Part shown: one piece after another, positions 10,795-21,850 of the stretch
Numbering within the stretch: the stretch's first letter is position 1
Layout: the number at the start of each line of letters is the position of its first letter
Source of the DNA: Saussurea involucrata
Lineage: Eukaryota; Streptophyta; Magnoliopsida; Asterales; Asteraceae
Reading direction: 5' to 3'
NCBI GenBank assembly: GCA_033807775.1
Contig: CM066321.1
Location: 249,662,422 to 249,726,421, forward strand
Length of the DNA: 64,000 nt
The notes under the pieces: generated by a model
Databases searched by the model: none
Told to the model about the DNA's origin: nothing
What the model saw: the letters and a program-made list of their open reading frames with translations, nothing else
Program-made: the position numbers and the translations under genes

Positions 10795-12339
10795 AATACT
10801 TGCATTTGTCATTTCATTTACTGATTGTTGAGAGATAGATGGAATGTCTGAGGCATTTGGTTCAGCGGTAGGTATAGTGTTTATAGGAACAACTGAGACA
10901 CATGATGTTTCAGCTTCACTATTCTGCATGTTTGGAATGATAGGAGGACTATCATCTTCTACTGGATGAGCATGAGGAGTGGGAATATCTTCTGAATCGC
11001 CAAGATGAGAAAACATCCATTGATTCAGTTCTTCAGTATCAGCGGACGGTTTAGAGTTCGCTGAACGGGATTCGTCAAACGTGACGTGAATAGTTTCTTC
11101 TACAGTTTGTCTTCTTCGATTGAATACTCTGAAGGCTTTGGAAACTGAGGAGTATCCAAGAAAGATTCCATCATCAGTCTTAGGATCAAACTTTCCAAGA
11201 CCATCTCTGCTGTTCAGTATGAAACACTGACATCCAAAGATGTGAAGAAAGCTGATTGAAGGCTTTCTCCCATGAAAGAGTTCATAGGATGTCTTTTTGA
11301 ATCTTTTAACTATCAGCGACCTGTTTTGCGTAAAACAAGCAGTGTTGACAGCTTCTGCCCAAAACTGAGTAGGCAGGTGAGAATCGCTGAGCATTGAACG
11401 TGCAGCTTCAATAATTGTTCTATTTCTTCTTTCAGCGACTCCATTTTGTTGCGGTGTTCTCACTGAAGAGAAGTTGTGAGAAATACCCTTACTCTCAAGG
11501 AAGGAATCAAGAGAACTGTTTTTGAATTCAGTCCCATGATCACTCCTTATTGAGCGAACGGTCAGATTGTTCAGGGTTTCCATCTTCCAAACAAAGGTGA
11601 TGAGTTCTTCTGGGGTGTCACTCTTAGAACGGAGAAACATTACCCAAGTGAAGCGAGAGAATTCATCAACTATGACCAGCGTATATTTCTTTCCAACGAT
11701 GGATTGTTTGTTAACAGGGCCAAACAAATCCATATGGAGTAGTTGTAGAGGAGTTGACACTGATGAAACTTGCTTTGATTTAAAGCTTGCTTTGGTCTGC
11801 TTCCCTTTTTCACACGCTGAACATAAAGACTCTTTGGCGTATGAATGCTGAGGTAGACCAGTGACTAACTCTTTTGAAGAAAGAGTGTTCAGTGTCTTGA
11901 AATTTAGATGAGATAGCCTCTTATGCCATAGCCAGTTGACATCAGATGAGGCCTTTGAGAAGAAACAGGAGTTCTCAGTGGTTGTTGAGTCCATGTTTAT
12001 TACATAAACATTTTCCAAACGATAACCGCTGAGAGCTATCTTCTCCTTTTTGTCAGTGACAAAGCAGGATTCCTTAGTAAAGATTACTTTGTTATCCATG
12101 TCGCAAAGCTGACTGATGCTTAGAAGATTATGCTTCAGCCCTTCAACATATGCGACTCTTCTGAAGGAGGTTGTACCATTTGAAAGTACACCATACCCTC
12201 GGGTATGTCCTTTTCCATTTCTACCGAAAGTCACAGAGGGACCCTTCTCTTCCTTGTATTCAGCGAGCAGGCTTTTCTTTCCAGTCATGTGTCTAGAGCA
12301 TCCGCTATCGAGATACCAGATACCCTTCTTAACCTGCAA
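10795..12339 (-). pseudogene. Element A pol, N-terminal part: protease and integrase
   Basis: The frame starts near a TTG at 12339 (VLQVKKGIWYLDSG in the same frame as the native gag). The protease has the active site DSGCSRHMTG at about residues 11-20. The GAG-pre-integrase/HHCC region follows (HKRLSHLNF, CSACEKGKQ), then the integrase core (MDLFGPVN, RSDHGTEFKN, RTPQQNGVAERRNRT) and the copia C-terminal part (GCQCFILNSRD, FLGYSSVSKAFRVFN). Protease matures Gag-Pol; integrase inserts the cDNA. The frame is open up to element B at 10795, where it is cut after MTNASI and resumes in phase at 5031. Apart from the insertion no stop is seen in this half. Confidence 0.93.
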
Positions 12340-14767
12340 TACAAAGGAAGATTAGTTTTTCTTGGTACCCACTTGACCATGTATACACATTTGTCAGTGG
12401 AAGTAGTTGGAATGGAAGATTCAGCAGTCTTCGCAGCATTTGAAGATTCAGCTTTGTCTTTCTTCACTTTGGTTAATTTCTTAACTTCAGTGGTAGGATT
12501 CACCTTGACCTGATTTGCACCAGGGTTGGTCTTCTTTGCCTTGGGGGCAATCTTCACCTTAGCTATCTTTTCAGCTTTGGTGGCTGTGGGGCACTTACTA
12601 GCAATATGATCGGTAAGTCCACAATGATAACATTTCCTATAACTAAAAATAGTTCTAGGACCATTTGAGTGCTGAGCTTTAGATTTCGAATTTGAAGTGC
12701 CAGCACCAAGTAAACTATTGGCTTTAGAAATGGGACGAACATTCAGTTCTTCAGATTTCTTACCAAGGACATCCACTCTGAGTCTAGGAGTAGATCGCTG
12801 AATAGATCCAGAGATCTGCTTCCTTGATCCAGAGGGATGAGTCACTGAAGCTTTAGAAGCATTCAGCTTTGGTACTAAGGTACCCTTCTGAGGATTCTGG
12901 TAAATAACAATTCCTTTACCTTTGTCTTTAGAGACAGAGGTAGGTTTTGAATAAACCATTTTCTCCTTGCCTTTTGAGGAGGTAGGAGTTTCCTCAGGGA
13001 TTGGTGTATTGGACGAGGAGCACTGAGAAGATGAAGTATCAGCGACTGAGGATACGAACGTTCCAAATTTAAGCATTGAACGCTCAGTGGTTGGTTTTGG
13101 AGTATCATATTTGTAACCCAGACCACGTTTATCACTTAGGGGAATCTGAGACTTTATTATCTCAGTGATCTTTGTTGAAGAATTACACCATCCTTCAACA
13201 GTAGCTTTTTCAGCTTTTAATGCAGCGATAGCTTCTGCTCGTTCGATTTTGACTAGCTGATTTAAATATACTTGATCTTTAAAATCTTCTTCAATTTTAG
13301 AAAGCTTTTCTATTTGAAGGTGACAATTTTTAAGCTTTTCAGCGAGATCAAGGTTTTGGTTTTCAACCACAGTTTTGCCGTTCATGGCTTCGTATAAACT
13401 TCTAGTCAAGAGATCGATCTTACGGAGACTATCAGCTTCATCAATATTTGCAATATTGGTAAAGAAGGAAGGTGATACCTGAATAGCAGAGGTTGAAGTG
13501 GAGGGAATGTCTGAACTTTCTTCCTCTTCTTCAATCTTGGCCATAAGACATAGATTTGCTTCATCATCTTCAGAGTCAGATGATGATGCTTCTTCATCAG
13601 AAGCAGCCCAATCATAGTTAGCCATCAGGCCTTTACTCTTCTTCTTAAAGCTTTTCAGCTTAGCATATTTTTCTTTCAGCTTTGAATATTTGTCATCTTT
13701 ATTCCTTGGAACAAAGGATTTCTTTGTAAAAGCTGAGGGTCTAGAAACTTTCTTAGACCTGCACTCGTTAGCGAAATGTCCTGTCTTTTCGCAGTTAAAA
13801 CAAGTAGCAGTAGCCTTATCAACAAAAGCTGATGATCTAGGCTTGTCAGTTATGGAAAGAGGTTTGTTCTTTCTAAACATTTTCTTTTTGGCAAATCTCC
13901 TGAACTTTTTAGTTAGGAGAGCCAAAGATTCATCATCATCTGAAGAATCAGAATCTGATGACCTTTCAGAGTTACTTTCTAACTCAGTGATAGTGAACGA
14001 GGGTCGCTGAGTAGAAGATTCCTCTAAGATTAAAGCAACAAGGGTGCTTTTGGAATCTTTTACAAGATTCTTCTTAAGATGGCTCGATTGCTCATGATTC
14101 AGCAACGTGCCATATAAGGTTGAAAGGGTCATTGATTTTAGATCCTTTGACAGCTTGAGACACATAGAATAATTGTCCCAACTTTCAGGTAAACATTCTA
14201 GAAACTTTGTCAGAACTTCAAAGTTAGAATATTCCTTACCAACAGTTTTCAGATCTATAATTAAACAATTAAAACGTTGGTGAACTTCAGAGAGAGATTC
14301 ATTCTTACCAGAAATGAAACTTTCGTATTGTCTTACCAGGTTGATCTTTCTTGAGTCCTGGACTTCAGACGTTCCTTCATACTGAACACATATTGTGTCC
14401 CACATGGCTTTTGATGTTTTCAGATTCATGACGGAATGGTAGACTTCGTCAGGAAGAGCCATGGATAGTATGGATCTGGCTTTTGTATCTATAGCCACTT
14501 TCTTCTTATCTTCGTCGGTCCATTGAAAGATTTCCTTAGGGACCAGCCTTTCTGGAATAGCAGGTCTATTCTCAGCGGCTGGACAGCAGCATCAATTCTT
14601 ACAGGGATGAATGGACCATTCTCGAGATAGTAAGGCATAGTAGGGTCTACACCTTCTAAGAAGAGTGTCATCCTATTTTTCCATAAGTTGAAGTTATCGC
14701 TGGAAAATCTAGGGGGTTTAGCAAGAGAACCATTGTCTATATAATTTGTGTTTGTGTTGGTGGCCAT
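12285..14767 (-). pseudogene. Element A gag
   Basis: ATG at 14767 (MATNTNTNYIDNGSLAKPPR). The N-terminal UBN2-like copia Gag domain spans about residues 10-230. The CCHC knuckle is CFNCEKTGHFANEC, followed by a Ser/Asp-rich segment, a coiled coil (SLYEAMNGK...LKNCHLQIEKL), a DKRGLGYKYD peptide, a second knuckle CYHCGLTDHIASKC and the closing KWVP. Gag builds the cytoplasmic particle and binds RNA. Compared with C there is a one-base loss in a C run near 14581 (breaks the frame after IDAAV) and another near 12365, just before the native stop, so that the present frame runs on into pol by 54 bases. Both are single-base deletions in short C runs. Confidence 0.9.
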
Positions 14768-14833
14768 TTTCAGATAATAGCAAGGAAGAGAAATATCTTA
14801 GATTAGATCTTGTTTATGAGATTAAACAAGTCT

Positions 14834-14845
14834 GCTCTGATACCA
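14834..14845 (-). other. Primer binding site of element A
   Basis: Minus strand TGGTATCAGAGC, two bases inside the 5-prime LTR edge; complementary to initiator Met tRNA. Confidence 0.95.
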
Positions 14846-14847
14846 CT

Positions 14848-15813
14848 TGTTGGTCCCGAAGGCCTATACAAGTTTGTAGAGGGGGGGGGTTGAATACAAA
14901 CACACAGATTTTACTTTTCTAAATTGTTTATTGATAAATCATTAACAATTTACAGCTTGTTGCGGAAACAAGATTAAGGATAAACCTAAATCTAAAGAAG
15001 TTGGAACACTAAGGTTTCTTGCACTAAGAGAGATAAGGAAATTACTAATAATAACCTATCTTGAGATAAGAGATTGAACTTGTCCAGAGTTAGCAAGTTA
15101 CTTCAAATGAAGTGGGTTCATCTCTTTATATACTGCATGCATTTAATGCAAGTCAGTATACACTTTACACGTGTCATCAGCTGGTTGGTTGCATGTCATT
15201 GACCTTTGTTGACAACCTTAGTAGCCGCATGGATGAACAGTGTAGTATCAGAGTGGTTGTACGATTTCAGACAGTCGGAGGTTCTTTTCTGACATTTCGT
15301 ACGGAGTCGTGCAAGGGTGGTTAAGACAAAAGTACTTTGTACGGAGGACTTCATGATCAGCTTTCATTGATTCAGAGCATTATCATTATCTATTCAGCGA
15401 ATGATAAAGTTCAGCGATAGCTGAAGTCTTGTACTTGATACTTCACGTTGAGTGGACAAATCTGAGTCTTCGTTGATCCGCATCAGTTCATTAGGAGACT
15501 TGTCACTGATTCTTGAGCTTGATCTTCGACTTCAGCGTAGAACCTTTGTTGACGTGAAACTTGTCTTCAAGGATCATAAGTAAACAACTAACTTATCAGC
15601 GATCATCATAATGACTGAACAGACTCAGGGCATTAATGGTGAACAGTGTTCGCTGAATGTTTAACTTAAAGAGCGAGAGTTCCTATCAGCGGTACTGTAA
15701 GATCTTAGTACTTATCAGCGATAGTGAAACTCTGATACATATTGTTTACTTACAATTTTCACTAAGTATATAAGAGAGGGTCATTATCAAATCACTGAGG
15801 GTTTGGATCAACA
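14848..15813 (-). repeat. Element A 5-prime LTR with promoter
   Basis: 966 bases, starts TGTTGGTCCC and ends GGATCAACA on the plus strand. Highly similar to the element C LTRs. TATATAAAG is at 15124-15132 (minus strand), with an ACACGTGT G-box nearby. Several TCAGCG/CGCTGA words lie upstream of the TATA box (15390-15730). A run of nine G is at 14881-14889. Confidence 0.93.
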
Positions 15814-16122
15814 CCAATGAACTTGCCTTCGTCTGCTTTAACATCAAACTTCCCTCTTTCTTCTCTGTCGTTTAGGACGAAGCATTTGCAGCCAAATACA
15901 TGGAAGAACATGATGTTTGGTCGCCTTTGATTGATCAAGTGGTAAGGTGTCTTGATGTGCCTCTTTACTATGGTTGATCGATTTTGGGTATAGCAAGCGG
16001 TTGATACTGCTTCTGCCCAGAAAGAGATTGGTAATCTAGATGCTGTTAGCATAGTTCTTGCAGCCTCCACGAGCATTCGGTTCTTTCATTCAACCACGTC
16101 ATTCTGTTGTGGGGTGCGTGCA
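15814..16122 (-). pseudogene. Element H integrase fragment
   Basis: Continues integrase from 29427: RTPQQND, then a TGA within the conserved Glu-Arg-Lys-Asn stretch (an apparent CGA-to-TGA change), then LVEAARTMLTAS, PISFWAEAVSTACYTQNRS and FHVFGCKCFVLNDREE, ending at the element A LTR. The short frame that seems to run on into VDPNPQ is LTR sequence of element A. Confidence 0.88.
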
Positions 16123-16816
16123 TGTAGGTTCCTAGATTCACGTTGTATCATATTAATGGTAGTGAAATAGACAGCGGAAGCATATTAAATAAATCCATTA
16201 AAATGAGTGATTGTGTAAACGATAAATGAACTATGAGAATCAAATATTGAACAGTAAAAATGATAACAGGATAAGATATAAAAGCTGCTCATATATTGAT
16301 AATGAATCACACCAAGAACATGTTCGAGTGTGTTCGAAAATCTCATAGGACAACAATATCATACGGAGGTAGTGCTCGGGATTGCTGCAGTGTGTGTTTA
16401 AATAATTGTGGAAAAACTACTCTTCCCAAAGCTTACAATTGTTTGTTCCACTACCTCTCTATTTATAGCCCTGGAAAAGTGAAGGCAGTGTACTATCGTA
16501 CCCTAGAATGACACGTGGAAAGTGTGTCTCCTATTTTTAGGGCATACGTGGAAAGTATGGACACTTGTCTAACACTTAGGATTTCCTACGAGACTTAGGC
16601 TGACAGAGGTCTTCACTTCACCAGAGCTCTTTCGCAAGAGCTCTGTTGGTCTTCTGTTAAACACTTGTTCTTCTGTTGGAAGTCTTCGACGGAGCTACGT
16701 TGAGCTCTGTTGGTCTTTTGACTTGAACTTCTTCTGAAACCTCTGTCTGATCTCTGTTGGTCTTCTGACTTGAACTATTTTCAATACTTTTACATAACAG
16801 ATACTTGGGGCCAACA
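16123..16816 (-). repeat. Element J 3-prime LTR
   Basis: 694 bases, TGTAGG...CCAACA. On its internal side the minus strand reads CTTAAGGGGATAT, the polypurine tract (16817-16829). CTCTGT/ACAGAG words cluster at 16600-16770. Confidence 0.95.
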
Positions 16817-16922
16817 ATATCCCCTTAAGAGATTAAACAAAAGAACAGAGAACTTTTACCTCTGTCGAAGCATTGCACTAATCTTTTGGAATATTACATT
16901 GAGATTTAAAAGACCAGTACAT

Positions 16923-19900
16923 TTAAGCATAATTATCTCCCCTAAGAATTCTGTCGAATCTTCTGATTAGAGTGCGGAAATCCAGCATCAGGTCAATCTG
17001 GTCGATGAAGAGTTTCTGCTGTTCTTCTGGACACTTGTTTCTTGGGAGATCTTGGATTATGTTCTTGAGGTATACTAGCGACTCACTTGAGTACTTGTGG
17101 GCTTCAGCTGCTCTGATGGCCTTCTTTGTGCCCTTCTGTCGGCAGACAAAGACTGGAGGATCGTCTACTACGGTTCCAGTTCTGTGATGGCCATAACCTT
17201 CAAGGTTTTCATTTGGTGGTGCAATCGCTAGTTTCTCTACTTCAAACTCTATGCCTAGATGATAATCAATCTGTATTCTGAGATTGATGTGCTCTTGCAT
17301 AGCTAATCTAACTTCTGGTTGTGCAGTTCTGGCCGGTGTGTATCTTTCTGAGAAGTTCAAGCAATATGTGTGGAGTAAGATCAGGTCATATGGATTCAGA
17401 AGGACGAGATCATTGTCATTGAAGATTTCATTTCTGCCTTCTGTTGATTCCACAGTATACTCATGGCATGTGACCCTGTCGTGTTGAAACTTCTTGTGCT
17501 TGATGTCCAGAATTCTGTGGATACCGAAGTTTATATTGATGGCTCTGTTCTGATTTGACTTGGTTTGGATGAACTTTAGCCTTGCATCAGAAATGGTGTT
17601 TATTCTGATTGGGTTTAGGTATGGGTTAATGGGTACGACATTTACAGGGATGATGTCTCTGTCAGCATATAGAAATGCAAATACCGTTTTTAAGGCAGGT
17701 TTTTCGGTATGAAAGGTAAAGGTTTCTGGGTTTTGTTCTGTTACCATCGGGTTTGGGTCATCATGGGTTTCTGCCATAAGAGTGTCGATGTGAGCAGATT
17801 TCTGAGTAGCTTGAAGTTGGGCTCGACTTGTTTGTCCTTCAGCAGAGGATGGGTCTTTCCTCTCTGGTTCTTTTGTTGGAGAAGTAGGAGGGGTATCTAG
17901 GCAGATGATCTCTGGTGGTTCTTGTGTTGACTCTTCTGTCGGTTTGATGACTCTGTCCTTGAACATGTAGTCAAATGCCACTTCAGTCATCTCTGTCATG
18001 ATTTCCTCTGTTATCCCCTTTTCTCCTGTTGTAGTCTCTGCCTCAGTTGTTTATGTGATTTTCCCTTTACCCTTGGCTTCTCTTTCTTTTTCAACCTCTT
18101 TCTCCTTCTCTGCCTCTTTCTTCTTCTCCTTCTCCTTCTCCTCCGCCTTCTCCTTCTCCTTCTTCTTCTCCTTCTCCCCCTTTTGTTGTTCTGAGGACTC
18201 ACCCAGTTGATCGTCTGATTGACCTTCTTGAGCATCCTCAAAATCATCATCATCGCCAGAGGAGTCAATTCGAGCTTCTGGTGAGGGCGGAACAACAAAT
18301 CCTAGATCAGCTTTGTGTCTCTTGCTTGAAGGTTCTCCTATAGGTGCTTCTTCTGCAGGTCTTTTCGATGTAGAGGTAGCCTGTATAATAATATTAGTAA
18401 AATTTAAGGCTGCCTTCGTCATTACATCCTCTACCTCTGTTGCGGCACTTCTGATTTCTTCTACTTGAGCCGCAAAGTTGACCTTGTGTTTATCAAGAGA
18501 TGTTTGCACATGTTGTTCTGTCGCCTTAGCTTTCATTATAAATATTTATGAGATCGTCATCATTCGGCTAAGAATTGATTTTCTGAAGTCACTCATTTAT
18601 CCAACTGTCATGGGTAGGTCTTTTGGGTTAGGGCTGGAGATGTTGAGAGGAGTAGGAGATGAGGTGGTTGCTTCTTTTATGGATTCCTTAACAGAGTTGG
18701 TAATTATCTCTGTTAAGGTTCTGACGTTAGATTCTGAAAGAATAATCGTGGGGATGGGAAGGGTTCTGTTCATCTGCGCTGTGTGGTTCTCTGTTATGAG
18801 TCGCATTAGCTCGGCAAGATCTGTCGAAGTCTTTTTAACTTCCTCTGATCTGACTGATCTTAGGTCGGCTATCTCTGTTGTCAGCTTTCCAATCTCTTCT
18901 CCTCTGACCCGTTCAGACTCTGTTCTGAGTGCTTCAGCCTCGGCATATTTTCGAGTTATTTCAGCATGCTTGTTTGAGATGTTCAACAGTTCTTCCCTAA
19001 GAGAAGCATTTTCCTTGCGGATCAGCTCCTCCTTTTGTTCATTGATAAGTTTATACTCGTTCAAAGAGTTGTTGATACTGTCACAGAGGCTTTCGAACTC
19101 TGCTCTTGTGATAGTGTCAACGGGGGTCTCCTTGGTTCCAACACATGGATCCAATTCTGCCTCGAGTTCAGAGGTACCTCCGTCAAGAGTTGTGTTGATG
19201 TTGGCTCTTGGAGGACTTCCACCTGATCCTTGATGTTCCCTTTGAAGGGAAACAACTACAGGTGTTCTGACCAAAGTTTCCTCTTCCAGCTCAGGTTCTG
19301 AAGAAGGAAATCTGGTGTGATGAGAATCATTTGGATCAAGCAATATCTTCCCTTGTTCTACTATGGTCTCCCATTGTCCCTGAGTCGGACAAATGCTACG
19401 TGAGATTACAAAGATCTCTGGTCTATTTTGTATGGAGTCTAAATGAGCCACAGAGGCATCATCGTGTGGAGGTGACCTATTGATGTTCTGGGGCGAATGA
19501 ACATCACTACCAAAGATAGTTTCCCCGGCTTCGTGCGTACCAGAGGCATGAAGAGGTGCCTCTGATGGTATAGGCTGGTTGGGGTTCGAGGTGTGCACCT
19601 CTGTTTCAATAATCCTTTGGTCTTGATCACCAGGATTAGATTGTGTGGAAGCACTGGGATTTTGGTTAAGGTTACCCTCAGGTGTGCTCTGTTGAGCATC
19701 TTTTTCTATTCTCACATTTTCCTCGGCTCCTATGGCTGTAGAACTCTCTGGATTCTCTCTGATGTTTCCTTCTTGCTCATCATTATCAGAAGAGATAGTT
19801 TCTACCTCTGGTGTTTCTTGTACTTCCTCATGGACAGCCGCTCTAGGAGATGTTATGTCCTCTACTTCCTCTCTTCTAGAGGAAGACCCCACTTCGGGTA

Positions 19901-20930
19901 CTCTTGCCTCTGGTCTGTTAACTTCCTCACCAATCTCCTCACTTAAGCTCTCCAAGGAAGGCTCAGATCCTAAGTATGTTGGGGTTCTCACCTCAGGTTC
20001 TTGAGGTTGAGCAGCACTCTGATAGTTTTGGATAGAGATGTGGTCAGGGGCGATAAGGGCAAGCATTGTACCTGGAATTCTTCTTATGAAGGGGTATTCG
20101 CCAGAAGTGGTGGGGAGGAATTTTGACATCGTCCAAACAGGTGTTGAGCGACCCTGATGAGTTAGTTCCAGTCTGTCGAATGCTCTTCTGATCACCAGAC
20201 TGATAAAGCGTGGAAACTTGGTCATCTTCATAAACTTGTGGGATCCAACGACTCCTCCTCTTGCGATGGATGAGGTTTTTGTGTTTACAGCCGTAAGAAG
20301 ATCGTTGTAGAGAATGCTGGCGTAGTCAAAGTTTCGATTGAAGAACAATCCATACATGATTTGTAGGATTTCTGTTGTGGCTTGGTCTTGACTACCATAT
20401 TTGCTGGTAAGGGTTCTGTTTAAGGTGGAGAACATGAAATTCCACATAGTGGGTAGATTCTGTCGCTTGAACTCTCCAATCCTATTCAGATCCTTATTGT
20501 AACCCAGAAACTTCATGAAATCAAGAAGAACAGTTGTTTTTGGTGGTTTCTCATAGGCGTCTATTCCTAGCTGTCGTTTGGTTTTCATTCGGAAGATTCT
20601 TCTTAAGGTACTTGCTCTAATGCGGATTGTTCCCGCTCCTCCATTACTTGCGTCGACGCTCCCAACTATCCCGTCTTGTTCTTCGATGTATTGGTATGTG
20701 GTCCACCATTATTGGACATAGATCGCTGGAAGGTGGTCATCAACCTCTGTTAGGGCTCTGAAGATGTCAGAGTTTCTAAAGAACTCAATGAAGACGTGAT
20801 ACAAGGGTAGATAGAGTCCTGGAGTGGGATCGAATCTATAGTTGTTGTCAGCAAACTCGTATGGAAGAACAATGATACCATCGGTGGGTTCTATTCGGCT
20901 TGAATCAGCAGAGTTTTGGGGTTCCGCCAT
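16923..20930 (-). pseudogene. Post-pol ORF of element J, single exon of about 1335 codons with four in-frame TAA codons
   Basis: The open pieces 20930-20709, 20588-18597, 18536-18051 and 17999-16923 all lie in one frame, separated only by TAA codons (20709-20711, 18597-18599, one near 18546, 18051-18053). Order of features: an N-terminal domain with DQATTEILQIMYGLF and FDYASILYNDLL, then FPRFISLVIRR, matching the DQAAQPQQAMGYALL / IDWASIIYEDL / YPRFIS block of C; an acidic linker; a coiled coil (KEELIRKENASLREELLNI...); a basic SKRPAEE...SSKRHK nuclear-signal-like cluster; a Lys/Glu repeat tract (18070-18180); and a C-terminal domain ending FDRILRGDNYA. Length resembles the spliced C product (about 1300), but no intron is apparent. 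No signal peptide or membrane helix is seen. Role unknown. Confidence 0.75.
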
Positions 20931-21850
20931 TGTTGCAGGTTTGGGTTTTCTTGAAGAACAATGAGGATTTAAATAAAAGAGGGAAAGGTGAAAGGTTTAG
21001 GAAATTTAGAAAAGAAATGGGTCAAGGTTATGGATATTTATAGTTAGAACTTGTGGCTGGGTAATCGCCGTAGATACTGTAGGTACTCGAGTGACAGAAG
21101 GTGGAGTGGCCTGAATTAAGTATCGTGGGGACAGCGAGTGGTTTAGCTTTCAATTAGAGTGCCACGTGGATTTGTTCTGACCACTTTTGTGCAAGTAAAT
21201 CGTCGCGGTTAGAGATGTGTGGGTGACAAGTGGTTGACGCTTAGAAATAACCCGCACCTCTGATGACGTTACCTCTAATGACGTGGCAAAAAAAACGACA
21301 GAGCTCTGATGGAGCTTTGCAAGTTTTTTGCCTCTGATGAGCAACCCTTTTTTTTATTCTTTTCAAGTATTCCTTTGGAGTTTCACCTTAACCCAAAACC
21401 ATTTAAAATTCTGTATCTGATGAGGAAGTGGTCAAAGAACGAGAACATAACTGACTTTAGAAATTTCATCAGAGGCCTGGTAAAAAAACAACAGAGGCTC
21501 TGGTGGAATGTCAGAGTTCTGACAGGTTCTTGACGTTATCAAAGGATTTTCATCAGAACAGATTTTCCCTCTTTCTTCAAAAAGATTTGTCAATGAGGAT
21601 CAAAAAGCAAAGTCAATTTGGATTTGGAAACATGAGTACTGACTTGCTCCCCCTAAAACTATGCTCAAAATCTTATAAACTCCCCCTTAAAATATGAATT
21701 TTTTTTTACAAACAGTTTCACCAAGCATGTTGAAAGAGTATGCTTGACAGAGTTCTGGTGAAAGACAGAGACTCTGTTGAACTATCCTTCCTAACCTTTT
21801 TAACAGAGCTCTGTTGGAACAACAGAGGCTCTGTTGAGTTTTGAATAGAA
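20931..21850 (-). promoter_or_regulatory. Spacer between pol and post-pol ORF of J with candidate internal promoter
   Basis: Non-coding. In minus-strand order: AAGGGGGAG-type polypurine tracts at 21680-21688 and 21646-21654, TGACGT cores at 21279-21286 and 21264-21270, a G-box CCACGTGG at 21162-21169, TATAAATA at 21035-21042, then the ATG at 20930. A perfect 14-base palindrome AACAGAGCTCTGTT lies at 21802-21815. The TGACGT - G-box - TATA - ATG order matches A, C and D although the surrounding sequence does not. Confidence 0.55.

Larger units (their letters stand above)
1..15813 (-). mobile_element. Element A: Sirevirus-type Ty1/copia retrotransposon, left end outside window, split by element B
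   Basis: Reading on the minus strand: 5-prime LTR (14848-15813), primer binding site, gag, pol and a long post-pol ORF that runs off the left edge. Its closest relative here is element C, with the same gene order and closely similar proteins. Element B interrupts the integrase-RT linker; removing B and one copy of its 5-base duplication restores the reading frame exactly. The 5-prime LTR abuts element H sequence at 15814 (CCAAT at 15814-15818 is the likely right target duplication, not verifiable because the left end is missing). Lesions seen: a one-base deletion in gag near 14581, a one-base deletion near 12365, nonsense codons at 4687 and 1806, and the B insertion. Confidence 0.93.

Noticed and set aside
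16296..16511. 71-codon frame repeated identically at 28906-29121, and a 70-codon frame at 15112, 45548 and 57620
   Set aside because: These are within LTRs and recur because the LTRs are duplicated; no sign of protein-level conservation.
18011..18298. Arg-rich frame in the minus strand and Ser/Phe-rich plus-strand frame
   Set aside because: Both are shifted readings of the Lys/Glu repeat tract of the J post-pol ORF.
18478..19233. Plus-strand 251-codon frame and other plus-strand frames over 60 codons across copia elements
   Set aside because: They lie antisense to long conserved retrotransposon frames, have no recognisable domains and recur wherever the coding strand recurs.
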